Origin: Ligustrum vulgare
Taxonomy: Eukaryota; Streptophyta; Magnoliopsida; Lamiales; Oleaceae
Assembly: GCA_963555705.1 (NCBI GenBank)
Contig: OY743187.1
Coordinates: forward strand, 11,050,133-11,114,132
DNA length: 64,000 bases
Direction: 5' to 3'
The notes below the pieces were generated by a model. The model made no database searches. It had not been told where the DNA came from and saw only the letters and a program-made list of their open reading frames with translations. Shown here in pieces: positions 1-10,490 of this stretch; position 1 is the first letter of the stretch, and each line of letters opens with the position of its first letter. Position numbers and translations under genes: made by a program.

Positions 1-595
1 ATAGAACTTGATTAATAAATTAATTTTGACTGATCAAGAGTTGATCGAGTCATAATTAATTTATTGGAGCTTAGTTTAATTGGGTCCGATCAGGTTCCCT
101 CGGTGGCTTCACTATAATGAGTTTATACAGGCTTATTACCTGTATTGGGTTGTGCAGAAATGAGTCTGGGTTATGGTACTAGGCCTGGTAGGGTTTTGGA
201 GTGTAAAGAGGTTACAAATAGTCTCTCAAGACTATTTTTCTTAACCTAATTAGAAAAGTGGCGAGACACACACTAAAGTGTGTAGTGTGTGTTTCCTATT
301 TACAAAGAAACCCTAATCCTAATTTAACCTAGGTCTTGAGAAAGGTGACCACACACCTGCACAACTGCCATTGGAGAACACCGAGGAAAGCTTGAGGGTT
401 TAAAGCTTCGGTAAAATCAAGAAACAACGAAAAGAGATTATTGTAAAGCACACTAAAGGGTAATATCTTTTTCTTTTTGTGTGCACGAAATTATTTATTC
501 CAAGTTGAATACATAGAACAAAAAAAAATCCTGTAACGGGATGATCTATCACAAGAAATCAATTTTTGTGAGTAGAACAACCCGGGTTCCCAACA
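1..595. other. Unassigned AT-rich sequence, possibly an LTR remnant
   Basis: No coding region is visible. The segment ends in CCCGGGTTCCCAACA at 581-595, which resembles the CA-ending terminus of a plant LTR. The following bases do not form a convincing tRNA primer-binding site, and no partner LTR is present. The identification is therefore weak. Confidence 0.2.
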
Positions 596-1180
596 GGTGG
601 TTCGGTGATGCTGCAATGGGTGTGCGGTGTGGTGGTCGTGTGATGTGGTGGATTCAGTGCTGCAGTGAAATTTGTAGTGATGCGGTATGGTGGTTGCATG
701 ATGTGGTGAATATGTATTGTGCTTAGGTGAGCGGTAATGGCCATGTGGTGATGGGATTGTGGGCCGACGGGCGGTGGTGGGATGGTGTTGTCTGTTGCGG
801 TCAAATGTGCACTTTAAATGTCACGTATCACAATGACAAGGAATAGATCACAAGTCATATTCCATAGGTCACATAAGAGACATGGTTGTTGTTAAGTTGT
901 GGTGTGGTGGTGATAATGAGTCATAGGTCATATGTTTAAGTCACGTGTTCAAATTATAGGTCACATATTCGAGTCACGTGTAACACCCGCATAGATCGTA
1001 TGTCGCATTATATAGATCACATGTCACAATTCATCCAATCACAACATTTCGTAGATAATACTTCATATTTCAAGTCACATAACACACTTCATATGTCACA
1101 AGTCATTTATACAGTCATAGATCACACTTTATATGTTCATCAGGTCACAAGCTGGAAGAAAACATGCAGTCACCATATCA
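596..1180. repeat. Degenerate short-motif repeats (GTGGTG-rich, then GTCACATG-like)
   Basis: From about 600 to 800 the plus strand is dominated by GTGGTG/GATGTGG runs. From about 820 to 1160 it is a loose array of GTCACA, CATATGTCAC and CACATGTC units. Open frames through it are low-complexity and are not taken as genes. Confidence 0.5.
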
Positions 1181-2185
1181 ACAAATATGGTTGGCAGGGG
1201 GACTCACATAATCTTAGGAGGATATCCAAATGTAGATTTTTATTTTTGGTGTTTTTATTTAGAATAATCTTAAATACGGTGTCACATTTTTTTTATTGAG
1301 ACGCGAAATTAATTATCTTTCATTTTACATCTCCTTGAATTTTGTCATTCTTGATACTTTATTGTAATAGCAACAAACACCATGATATTTTTATCCAATA
1401 ATTACAAGTTATATTAACGATGCTTGTTTCTCAGATGCTTGCTAAAGAAGTATTTTTATCAAATTGAGATGATCATTTTTTAGCATATTTTGGCTGGATG
1501 TAGATTTGAGAATATATTGTACCTTACAGGTGCAAAGAAAGCATGTCCATGATCTTCGCCAATTCGTATGAAGAGATGGTTATGAAAGTTGTTCACAACA
1601 CATTTTTCAGCGAGTACCATTTTCTTGATTTCCCAAAAACATCTCGACTTGGTATCCGACTTTTCTTTCTTTGTCATGCTCAAAATATATTTCAATGTAT
1701 AAATAGCTCTTCAAAGAATACCGTATGATTGTAAAAAAGGCATAACATTGCCAATATGATGTTTCTGGTTTTCTTTGGTACATAAAAGCAATGGCAGAAG
1801 AAATTGTTTTAAAAAATGTTCATCCAAAAATAGTAATGAAACAATGTAGACTGTATTTATTAATTGATTGCGTAGTTGCACAATTCTTTCTTTTCTATAA
1901 ATCTTTATCAGTTGATTATTTTGAATGCTATTATAACATCCAAGCAGCTGGAGTTTGAGCAAGCTGTTGAAGAAATATAATGTTTTTTTTCAGAAAAAAG
2001 ATCATCTCATCCCAGTGTTTAAAAAGAGTTAGAATTGGTAAACAAATATCTTTAAGGAGGTTTGCCATTGTCGAGGAACTTATTCTCGAGTTTTTTGTGT
2101 ATATATCATTGTTTTGTTTCATTATAACATATTAGGAAATTAGAATGACATTGGCCGTTGCTTTTGACCCTATTACTCTTTGTAA
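1181..2185. other. Intergenic AT-rich sequence, nothing recognised
   Basis: The short open frames on both strands overlap each other, lack recognisable motifs and have no coding character. I see no RNA gene or bounded repeat here. Confidence 0.4.
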
Positions 2186-2355
2186 AGCCTAGCATATGTT
2201 TCCTTAATCGAGTTTTAGTGGTGTACCTTAATCGAATTTTAGTGTCGTATTGAAGATCTAAGTAATCAAGAGATAGACTTATTTACTTTAGACTAGTCGA
2301 CACTATTAAGTACACAATTATTACCATATCTCGTGTATCGCATGGGCCGCACTAG
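2186..2355 (+). mobile_element. Helitron 3' tail (plus orientation)
   Basis: The block ends in CTAG at 2352-2355 followed by a host T, as expected of a Helitron 3' end. A degenerate CGTG...CGCATGGG hairpin lies just before it. The same ~160-bp tail recurs at 63340-63488, with shared phrases such as GACTTATTTACTTT and GTACACAATTATT. No 5' end was found, so the element is truncated or starts outside the window. Confidence 0.55.
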
Positions 2356-2467
2356 TATATTAAAAGAGTGGCCTATAATTTACTATTCATTTGTGGTAGT
2401 TCTTAAGGGGATGTTTAGTTGGGTACTTTTTCACCTTTTTTAATATACATCTCATCTTATCTTACAT

Positions 2468-2499
<32 letters not shown>

Positions 2500-2775
2500 T
2501 AAATATCTTACATCTTACATATATTAAACCAGCTGGTTTACTATTCATTCTTTTAAGCTATCGTTTGAAAATATTCGACCTTACATGGATATACCAGAAG
2601 AAATCAGCAAGTAAGTACATTTCTAACTACATTAAAGTCATATCTTTTATTATTATTATTATTATTATTATTACCGTCGTCGTCATCGTCATCTTTATCT
2701 TTAATAGATTCTACATTAAAAAAAAATCGACACTATTACATACAAAATACCGACCAATGCACGTGCCTTCACTAG
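2356..2775 (+). mobile_element. Short non-autonomous Helitron fragment
   Basis: Directly after the preceding Helitron end, the sequence TATATTAAAAGAGTGG and TTTACTATTC resembles a Helitron 5' region. The block ends in a second CTAG at 2772-2775 before a host T, preceded by CGACACTATTA and ATGCACGTGCC like the neighbouring tail. It contains a (TA)n tract at 2467-2491 and a (TTA)n tract at about 2648-2679. Head-to-tail placement of Helitrons is common in plants. The exact 5' TC is unclear. Confidence 0.4.
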
Positions 2776-3970
2776 TATTGTGATTAAAAATTGAATCGAT
2801 CAATACGTTATATGTGTTAAGGTGTAATTTCACATCAAATAAAGATGAAATCAACTTATAATGGCATGGGCTACTACTCTTATAATAAGGCTAGCATTTT
2901 AAGATGAATATCAAGTTTAAGTATTAGAGTTCGTTAATCTTCAATAAGTAATTCAACCCGATTAAGTCCAAAAAATGAGCACACGAATTTCAAGGATGAT
3001 CTATTCAAATGAGACATCATCTTGGAGGCATGTTAGGGAATAAAACCATCATAAAAAAGAGGATAAAACCTCAAGTCGGATAAAGATGAAAATATAAATT
3101 AACTTATAAGGATTTTGACTACACCTCTTAATAAGACTGACCTTTTAAAGTCTTAATATTATTACGCGTATAGAAAAATAAAATTTAAATAATTAGTTAA
3201 TCTTTTAAACTTTAAGACGACATGGTTCTAACATAAAGTACAAAGATCAAACACACAATATTGGCCATTGGTGTAGGGAATATTTTTCATAAATCAGTTA
3301 GACAGCACGAGAAAAAACATTAAGTTCCATAATGAAAAATGTGTTCGGTGATTTTGTGTATAGTGACGTCAAAGAACAGAATATTTATATGAAAAATCGT
3401 GCCGACAAATGGACAGAATAACGGCAAGAAAACAAGAAAAAAATTGAAAAAGATGTAAAGTAGATGTAAGTGTTGAACATTTTATCTTTTATTAAGTCGA
3501 ATTTGTTCCGCAATAGTGCCTACGATTTATGGCAATCAACTCCAAGATAGAAACGAATACCACTTGTATTTGCAGCAATTCAAAACACAAGCACGACGGA
3601 TTAAAATAATAGCTTTGTACTCCAAAATTGATATGAAAAGAAAAATCAGAATTATGCAACAAGAATGTAAAAATTTGGTTCAAGAGAAGAAGAAAGAATG
3701 ATATTTATATTTGGGTCGAATCTGAATATTTGACTGAAATTGATACGAAGTCACTTTAGTTTCGATACTTAACCAATTTCTCAAATTCTTAAATCAATTT
3801 CCAACAAAATGAGAATGCAACATGATAAAAAATGACAAATAGCCAAGAATATATACAACAAAAGGAAAAACCATAAATCCGCTCATCTTGCCAAATTTTA
3901 AAGAATCTCAAATATTTAGCAGTTGAACAAGTCATATGTTGGATCACTGAGAGATGACGTACGTACTTAT
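2776..3970. other. Intergenic AT-rich sequence, nothing recognised
   Basis: No coding region, RNA gene or bounded element is supported. The two opposing open frames near 3490-3700 are mirror images of the same AT-rich stretch. Confidence 0.4.
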
Positions 3971-4587
3971 TGTTGGGAAAAACCAATTTTCCCACCCCAA
4001 AATCAACCAAACGCAGCGAAACGCAAAAACACAAAATAATTAGACAAAAGAGAAAAAGAAAAATTTAACGTGGCTCAGCTGACCGCTGACAACCACAAGA
4101 GAAGAACATTTTTATTGATAAGAAAAATAAATCACTTGTTACAATATTTTTCTCACCCTCACGATTTCTCCCAACACAAAGAAAATAATAACAAACGTAA
4201 AACACGAACTATTTTCTTTTCTTTTCACGTCTGCCCAAACCTTTTTTTCTCTCTCTCACACACAGCCACTCTTCTCTCCTTAGTCACCTCACGGCTGCAA
4301 TAAACTGTTCTCTCTTTTATCTCAATTAGTAACTGCTCACACACCTCTTCAACTGAACCATGCTTATATATAACAAATTATGCCCAAAACCATTACTAAT
4401 TGCAATTAGATTCTTTTATTATTTTCCTTATATATATATATATATATATAATAATACCAATAGTATTTTATTACTTTTCCAATTGGCATTATATATACAA
4501 AGAAAATAATCTTAATCTAATTTGACCAATTTATCTTTTCTTGTCAAACAAGAATTCTTTATTTCATAATTTTGGTCACTCCCAACA
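3971..4587 (-). repeat. 3' LTR of the Copia element
   Basis: Starts TGTTGGG and ends CCCAACA, giving inverted TG...CA termini. It aligns over its full length with 6048-6649, including the shared AACGTGGCTCA and GAATTCTTTATT stretches. It contains a (TA)n tract at about 4431-4450 that is shorter in the other copy. Confidence 0.9.
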
Positions 4588-4598
4588 ATCTCCACCTT
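4588..4598 (-). other. Polypurine tract of the Copia element
   Basis: On the minus strand this reads AAGGTGGAGAT immediately before the 3' LTR, the usual position and composition of a plus-strand primer in plant Copia elements. Confidence 0.8.
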
Positions 4599-4609
4599 GA
4601 CCAAAAATT

Positions 4610-6003
4610 CTAATAAGCATGAACAGTATTCAAATATTCATGAAACGTCACCTTTCGTTTTGATATCTTTGAACTACTTTCTTCAATCTTCTTGTCATTA
4701 GTCACAGATCCTGCCTTGACCACTTCACAAACTTTAACAGTAGTAGAAGACTCCCCTTGCGACTCCAATTTGACAGCTCCACTTAAAATTGTCTTCCCTA
4801 TTAGCTTGTACAAATTAACAATTTTTTCACCTTTAATTATTGGTACATAATTTTTCTTCACAACCATCACACCAGCTCTAGCAGAATATTCATAACCCAA
4901 CATGTCTAATGCTCCCAACGATATTAAATTTCGCTTCAATCTTGGAACATATAAAACACCTGTTATTCTTCTCACCACTCCATCAAACATTCTCACTTTC
5001 ATAATACCCGAACCCTTGACTTCAAGTTTTTGATTATCAGCAACAAAAACATGATACTCATCACATGACTTATAATTTTCAAATCAATCTCTATTTGGAC
5101 ACGTGATAAAAGCATCCAGAATCTAGAAACCAATTACTAACTAGACTCTCATCATTAGCAACACATAAAACATTTTCATGATCATAATTTTCCTCCACCA
5201 CATTTGTAGAATATGAATTCTCTATGATTTCTTTACCTTTCCTCTTTGATTCAAGATGTTTTGTCAATTCTTCACAATCTCTTCTAACGTGACCCTTCTT
5301 GTGACAGTAATAACACTCCACGCCTCTCCTTGAACGAGATTGAGAACGATCCCTTTGACAATAATTTCTTCCTCGCGATTCACCTCTACCATACCTATTA
5401 TCAGAAGTGGTCAACAAAACCCGATCACCGTTCACATTACCACTTGGATTCTTCATGTTGGCTGTCTCTAACAAAGCAGTCGAAACCTCGTTCACTGTCA
5501 AAGTAGATTTACCAACTAACAACGTGGTCACCAACGTCTTATATAATTTAGGCAAGGAAGACAATAAAATAATAGTCTTATCTTCATCCTCAATTTTAAC
5601 ATCCACATTCAACGACTCAGTCACACACTTATTAAACTTATTCAAGTGGTCCCTAGCATCAACATCATCATCCATTTTCAACTCATATAATTGTTTCTTC
5701 AAATAAAGTCTATTGTTAAGGACTTAGACATATATAAATTTTTTAGCGTTTTCCATAACTTAGAAGCAGATTTTTCGTTCAAAATACTATACTTACCTCA
5801 GGTACAAGAGCCAATCTGATTGTACTGACTGTCTTCGCTTTTAGTTCTTCCCAATCTGCATCTTTCATCCCTTCAGATCTCTTACCCTGCAAAGCTTTGT
5901 AAAGTCCCTACTGCATGAGAACATCTTCAACTGTACTTTTCCAAATATTAAAATTATTCTTTCTGTCAGATCGCTCCACGTCAAACTTGGAACCCATCAT
6001 CAT
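4610..6003 (-). pseudogene. Copia gag-protease remnant, truncated
   Basis: The frame starts at an ATG at 6003, about 32 nt after the primer-binding site. A TAG interrupts the early gag region near 5912, and further stops and frameshifts lie at about 5700-5790. The long middle frame (5702-5091) carries retrotransposon gag and the zinc knuckle CYYCHKKGHVRRDC. It ends at the protease motif WFLDSGCFYHVS, whose Asp-Ser-Gly matches the Copia active site. After a break, 5002-4610 resembles the end of the protease domain and the pre-integrase domain (LYVPRLKRNLISLG, NLYKLIGKT), and terminates 23 bp from the 3' LTR. Integrase and reverse transcriptase are missing, so the product cannot move the element alone. 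Confidence 0.85.
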
Positions 6004-6034
6004 CTTCGCAATAGTCCCAGAGTTTGAACATTTA

Positions 6035-6046
6035 GCTCTGATACCA
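6035..6046 (-). other. Primer-binding site for initiator methionine tRNA
   Basis: The minus strand reads TGGTATCAGAGC one or two bases inside the 5' LTR. This is the standard complement of the 3' end of plant tRNA-iMet used by Copia elements, and it fixes the orientation of the element. Confidence 0.9.
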
Positions 6047-6047
6047 C

Positions 6048-6649
6048 TATTGGGAAAAATCAATTTTCCCACCTCAAATCAACCAAATACAGCGAAACGC
6101 AAAAATACAAACTAACTAGACAAAAGAGAAAAAGAAGAATTTAACGTGGCTCAATTGACCGTCGACAATCACGGGAAAAGAACACTTTTATTGATAAGAA
6201 AAATAAATCACTCGTTACAATATTTTTCTCACCCTCACGACTTCTCCCAACACAAAGAAAAGAACAACAAATGTAAAACATGAACTATTTTCTTTTCTTT
6301 TCACGTTTGTCGAAACCATTTTTTTTTCTCGCACACACGACCACTCTCTCTCCTTAGTCATCTCACGGCAGCAATAAACTTTTCTCTCTTTATCTCAATT
6401 GCTATCTGCCCACACACCTCTTCAACCGAACCATGCTTATATATAACAAATTATGCTCAAGACCTTACCTAATTGCAATTAGATTCTTTTATTATTTTCC
6501 TAATATATATAATAATACCAATAGTATTTTATTACCTTTTCAATTGGTATTATATATACAAAGAAAATAATCCTAATATAATTTGACCAATTTATTTTTT
6601 CTTATCAAACAAGAATTCTTTATTCCATAATTTTTTGTCAATCCCAATA
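6048..6649 (-). repeat. 5' LTR of the Copia element
   Basis: Aligned with the LTR at 3971-4587. Its ends are TATTGGG and CCCAATA, so the terminal G/C of the TG...CA termini has mutated at both ends. Small indels distinguish it from the other LTR. Confidence 0.88.
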
Positions 6650-7172
6650 CGTATACATCTTTTGGACACATAAATGGATATATATACACACATTTACACA
6701 CGCACACAACATTAACCATTTTCTAAACATAGTCAAGTTAGATTTTCTTGGTTCAATATTATCCAAATTCCGTGATAATAGGTAGTGTTTTATGGATTTC
6801 CCATTTCACATTAGCATAATGCCAATAAAGTAAAATGAAAATATAGATGAGAAGAGGACAACAAAATGTGAAATTTGTTTGGTTTAGATTTTTGTATTTG
6901 TCTTAGGTTGTCACTCTTCTCCTTCCCATATTCTCGAGCAAGAATTTTTTTGCATGCTGAGCAATGTCTATTTGCCTCAGATTTCAATTGAAAACTAAGA
7001 ACAGACAATGATCTGCATTCAGAAAAGAAGAAAATTTGTATAGTAAAACGATGACCGTTGACCATTGACTGATGACGGTGCAATAGCTAAATTTTTTATT
7101 TAGTATTTAATTAAATAATATTAAAAACTAATCAATAAGTATATCATCCTAACATCATCTCTAATGTTAGGA
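6650..7172. other. Intergenic sequence, nothing recognised
   Basis: A minus-strand open frame at 7083-6811 includes a moderately complex stretch (SFQLKSEANRHCSACKK), but it has no family I recognise and no supporting context. Otherwise AT-rich. Confidence 0.35.
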
Positions 7173-7358
7173 TTATACGAATCGGTTGAGGCATTTTCCT
7201 GGATTCGACACAAGATCATTCATATTGAATGTAGTGTGAAATTTTATTTTTTTATCAAAGTTTAATAACTCTTGTGGTATATTAGAAGTAGTTGCGGGAC
7301 CATTAGAACTAGAATTATTAGGTTGAGAATTTCGTTTAGATTGAAAAAAAGGTTCCAT
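7173..7358 (-). pseudogene. N-terminal relic of an hAT-type TTF/ZMYM1-like transposase
   Basis: The frame from ATG 7358 reads MEPFFQSKRN, then a Ser/Asn-rich linker, then LLNFD and NDLVSNPGK. This layout (MxxFFxxK start, polar linker, then D-x-V-x-[SD]-P-G) matches the N-terminus of plant TTF-type zinc-finger proteins derived from hAT transposases. Only about 60 residues remain; the zinc finger and dimerisation region are missing. A second, more decayed copy of the start lies at about 7660-7715. The assignment rests on resemblance of short motifs. Confidence 0.45.
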
Positions 7359-8010
7359 TATCTGTAAATCAAGGATCACAATTCACAAATCAAATTAAAT
7401 ACTCAACAAATTTGTGATCCCAATAAACATAATCACAATTTTAAAAGTCAAATATTCACCAAAATCCTAATCACAAATTACAATTTACTATATAATTCAT
7501 TTCACATAATGTGAATACGGGCTCACCAGTGAACATATTTCAAAAATTTAACATTTACGCAAAATTTCCAAATAACATTTCAAATTCAAAACTAAAATAA
7601 GGCAAGCCTCACATATCTAAGATTCAAACAATGAGAAATTGAGTTGACACGGGAAATTAAGACTTTCGTTTATGTTGAGACTTTCATTTAGGTTAGAAAA
7701 AACGTTCCATAATCTGTAAATAAATAATCACAAATAAATCAAAATTCACCAAATCTCAATTCATAAGCTATAAATCAATAATTACAATTCACATATCAAA
7801 TCATATTTTCATTCCAATAATTTCAACTTACAAATTTAATCATATTGCAAAAACTTAAGTGTAACATTTATACATAATTCTCAAATTAATTATAACAAAT
7901 ATCTCAATATTTTGTGATATAAATAAACATTAGAAAAGTCAAACACTCAAATGCAACTTTAAAAATCTGAACAAAAAAAAGGTAACAAACCAACCTAATC
8001 AGCAAAGCAG
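7359..8010. repeat. AT-rich region with a duplicated hAT-like leader segment
   Basis: CAAATCACAATTCAC-like phrases repeat irregularly. The segment around 7660-7715 (TTTCGTTTA, then GTTCCATAATCTGTAAAT) repeats that at 7330-7372, showing a duplicated relic. No coding region. Confidence 0.4.
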
Positions 8011-8029
8011 CTTACCTACCACGCTACGC

Positions 8030-8416
8030 GAAGCGAAGAGAGAGAGGAGGCAGGCGCAGTGACCGGCGATGGTGTCTCACGCTGGCGGCGATGTTGCGGG
8101 CGAGTCGGCGACTGAGTGCGCGACTGGCGGAGCGGGAGAAGAAGGGACCGTCTGTCTGGTGCGTGCAGGCGCAGCTCTGCTCAGCTAAGGTAATGAACTT
8201 AGGAATTCAATTTTTTCAGATTGTGCTTAAGCAGCAACACCCAACATCCAAGTTCCAACGTTGGTTTGGTCTTTGCAGGCTTGGGTTGAGTTCTAATTTG
8301 GCCAAAAAAAAAAAATTACACAGCAGCAATACACAGCGCGCCGGTGGCGGTGGCGGTTCGCCGGAGGCGAGGTAGCGCGGCCGCTACCTCGCCTAGAGCT
8401 ACCTCCGCCACTGGGC
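8030..8416. other. GC-rich segment upstream of the PIP5K pseudogene
   Basis: This stretch is far richer in G+C and CpG than its surroundings. It probably holds the former leader or promoter of the pseudogene that starts at 8417. Open frames through it do not resemble a known protein. Confidence 0.4.
8366..8393. repeat. Perfect 12-bp inverted repeat with 4-base loop
   Basis: The arms GGCGAGGTAGCG and CGCTACCTCGCC surround the loop CGGC. It lies 23 bp upstream of the PIP5K-like start codon, so a transcript would form a very stable GC hairpin there. Confidence 0.85.
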
Positions 8417-9423
8417 ATGAAGGCTTGGGAGACGACAGTACGTAAAACGCAGGCTGCAGCTAAGAAGTGCGCCATCACGATATTTGGGACTGTCTTATGC
8501 AGTAGGAAATGTTGAGGAAGAAAATAAAGATCAAGAAGAAGAAGAACATACAAGTGGAGAAGTGTATCATGCAGAGAGATCTGTGATTATTACACGGGGT
8601 ATTGGTCTGAGAATTTCCCTCATGGATATGGAAAATACTTGTGGACGGATGGTTGTTTGTATATAGGCGACTGGTTTAGAGGCAAGACGATGGGAAAAGG
8701 TACGTTTAGTTGTCCATCCGGGGAGATGTACAACGGTAGCTTCAAGAGTGGTTTCATGGATGGAGAAGGTATGTATACGGGCCGAATGGGGATACTTATA
8801 GGGGCTCTTGGATCGTGAATTTGAAGATAATTATGATGGTGAATGGAGTCGAGGAGTACACGATGGAATGGGGAAATATCAATGGAAGAATGGGAATTAT
8901 TATGTAGGGGGATGGAGGAATGGAACCATTTGTGGGAAAGGGAAAATGAGTTGGACTAATGGGAATGTGTATGAAGGGAATTGGGAAGATGGATTGCCCA
9001 AAGGAAATGGAACATATAAATGGGCAGATGGGAGTTTTTATGTAGGGATTTGGAGTATAAAGATCTAAAGGAACAAAGTGGGACTTATTACCCATCTGAA
9101 TCACTATTGGAAGGAAATCTTGAATGGGATCCTCAAGAAGTTTTTAACACTGATTTGAAGGATTGTAAGGTTTGTCCTGGTGAAAAGGTTTCTGTATGGC
9201 CATACCAGAAAAAGCTTGCAGTTTGGAGATCTTCAAAGGGCTCAAATAAGAGCGCTAGGCCACGAAGAATGTCGGTCGACAGTAGAATAGATTCTGGTGT
9301 AGATAGGGATTTTGGTAGAATGTGGCCGTCTGATGCTGCGCCTTCGCCTCCTAGTTCTGTTTGGAATGGAATGGTCGGAAATGACCTTGATGACGGTTTA
9401 AACCTTGATTGTGCAAATGCTAG

Positions 9424-9537
9424 AGGCAGCCCTCTAAGGATACCTAATGTAGTGAAAAAACAAAGAGAGACAATATGCAAAGGCAGCCCTCTAAGGATAC
9501 CTAATGTAGTGAAAAAACAAAGAGAGACAATATGCAA
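9424..9537 (+). repeat. 57-bp in-frame tandem duplication inside the PIP5K pseudogene
   Basis: Two identical 57-bp units (9424-9480 and 9481-9537) encode GSPLRIPNVVKKQRETICK twice. The unit is a multiple of three and the copies do not differ, so the duplication is recent relative to the rest of the decay. Confidence 0.92.
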
Positions 9538-9561
9538 AGGGCAGAGGAATTATGAGCTAAT

Positions 9562-10187
9562 TGTCACGCCCCGCATGTGATCCATCGAAGAAATATGATA
9601 AATTTTCAAGACGGGTGCGCGAGGATGCACGGAAAGGGCGGGCTGCCAATTTTACGAAAGATGCGCAATTGAGGTTTATAGAAGGTTCCAGAAGATTGCG
9701 GAATATGGTGGAACTAGCTAGATTTGGAAGACTTCATGGAAGGGATTTGAAGGAACTTTCTAGAAGGTTAAAGAGAATTCTAAAAGAAAAGAGATTTCTT
9801 GAATGTTCTACAAGTATGTAGAAGTAGGAATAATCTAGATATTTCATGATAAATCTTTGTATAAATGTGTAGAATTATCTAAGTGATAAGATATTGTTGT
9901 AGAATAATCTAGAAGATAGATTGGTGCTAGTATAAATAGGGAAGGGGTCCTCATTTGTAAACTTTTAGAAGAGAGTCTCAAGTGTTGGTCTAGTATTGTA
10001 ATATTGGAGAGTTTTAATACAAAGAGCGTATTTCTCTCTAATATCGTTTGCCAGCTCTCCTTTACTATTTATTTGTAAGCACTTGGGGAGTGCTTGGTCA
10101 ATGAGCGAGGCTGACTTAGCTAGTATCCGACGGGAGGATTGAAGAGCTAAGTTCCGCACGGAGCTTGAAATCTCCAAGTCCGTAACA
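9562..10187 (+). mobile_element. Solo LTR inserted in a PIP5K coding exon
   Basis: The 626-bp insert begins TGTCACGCCCC and ends CCGTAACA, typical LTR termini. It is flanked by TAAT on both sides (9558-9561 and 10188-10191). Removing it and one TAAT restores the codons for Tyr-Glu-Leu-Met-Leu-Asn expected in PIP5K. It has a TATA-like TATAAATAGG at 9931-9940, with a downstream U5-like region. No internal retroelement sequence remains, so it is a solo LTR from recombination. The superfamily is probably gypsy-like but is not proven; an open frame at 9561-9821 lies within it. Confidence 0.85.
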
Positions 10188-10376
10188 TAATGCTCAATTT
10201 GCAGCTGGGGATTAGGTATGCTTTATTCTTCTGCTTCAATTTCATCAGATCTTTCTAATACCTCAAACTTATATAATATTTATACCGAAATTTTCTTCAA
10301 AATAAAGGTACGGAATCATACTAATTCCCAAAATGCTTTTTCGAATATTAAAAGAGGGCAAGTTAATCATGTTAGA

Positions 10377-10490
10377 TGTACAAAGTTGATGACGAATCAG
10401 TTTACACCCCCCTCACATGGAGGGTATTTGTGGGCCCCCTCCATGTGAGAAGGTGTAAACTAGTAGTTTGTCATCCTTAATTTGTACGAA
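10377..10490. repeat. Long imperfect inverted repeat (foldback/MITE-like) in a PIP5K intron
   Basis: The central arms CTCACATGGAGGG and CCCTCCATGTGAG are perfect and separated by about 12 bases. They extend outward through GTTTACACC/GGTGTAAAC and, with mismatches, to TACAAA/TTTGTA. The whole lies in the intron between 10216 and 10701 and would fold into a hairpin of roughly 50 bp. Confidence 0.75.

Larger units (their letters stand above)
3971..6649 (-). mobile_element. Deleted Ty1/Copia retrotransposon with two LTRs
   Basis: The element reads on the minus strand. Two similar ~600-bp LTRs flank an internal region of only about 1.46 kb. The initiator-Met primer-binding site sits inside the right (5') LTR and a purine tract beside the left (3') LTR. 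The interior keeps gag, a zinc knuckle, the protease region and the start of the pre-integrase domain, then runs into the 3' LTR. Integrase, reverse transcriptase and RNase H are absent. The element is therefore an internally deleted, non-autonomous derivative. The LTRs differ by scattered substitutions and small indels, so it is not a recent insertion. I could not find a clear 5-bp target duplication. Confidence 0.9.

Noticed and set aside
3971..6649. Pararetroviral (viral) origin for the zinc-knuckle element
   Set aside because: Two LTRs, an initiator-Met primer site, a purine tract and Copia-type protease order identify an LTR retrotransposon.
8796..9104. 102-codon Pro/Ile-rich minus-strand frame
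   Set aside because: Antisense of the MORN repeats. The sense frame clearly encodes the motifs.
9133..9537. 134-codon minus-strand open frame
   Set aside because: It is the antisense shadow of the PIP5K linker, and the repeated peptide comes from the 57-bp duplication.
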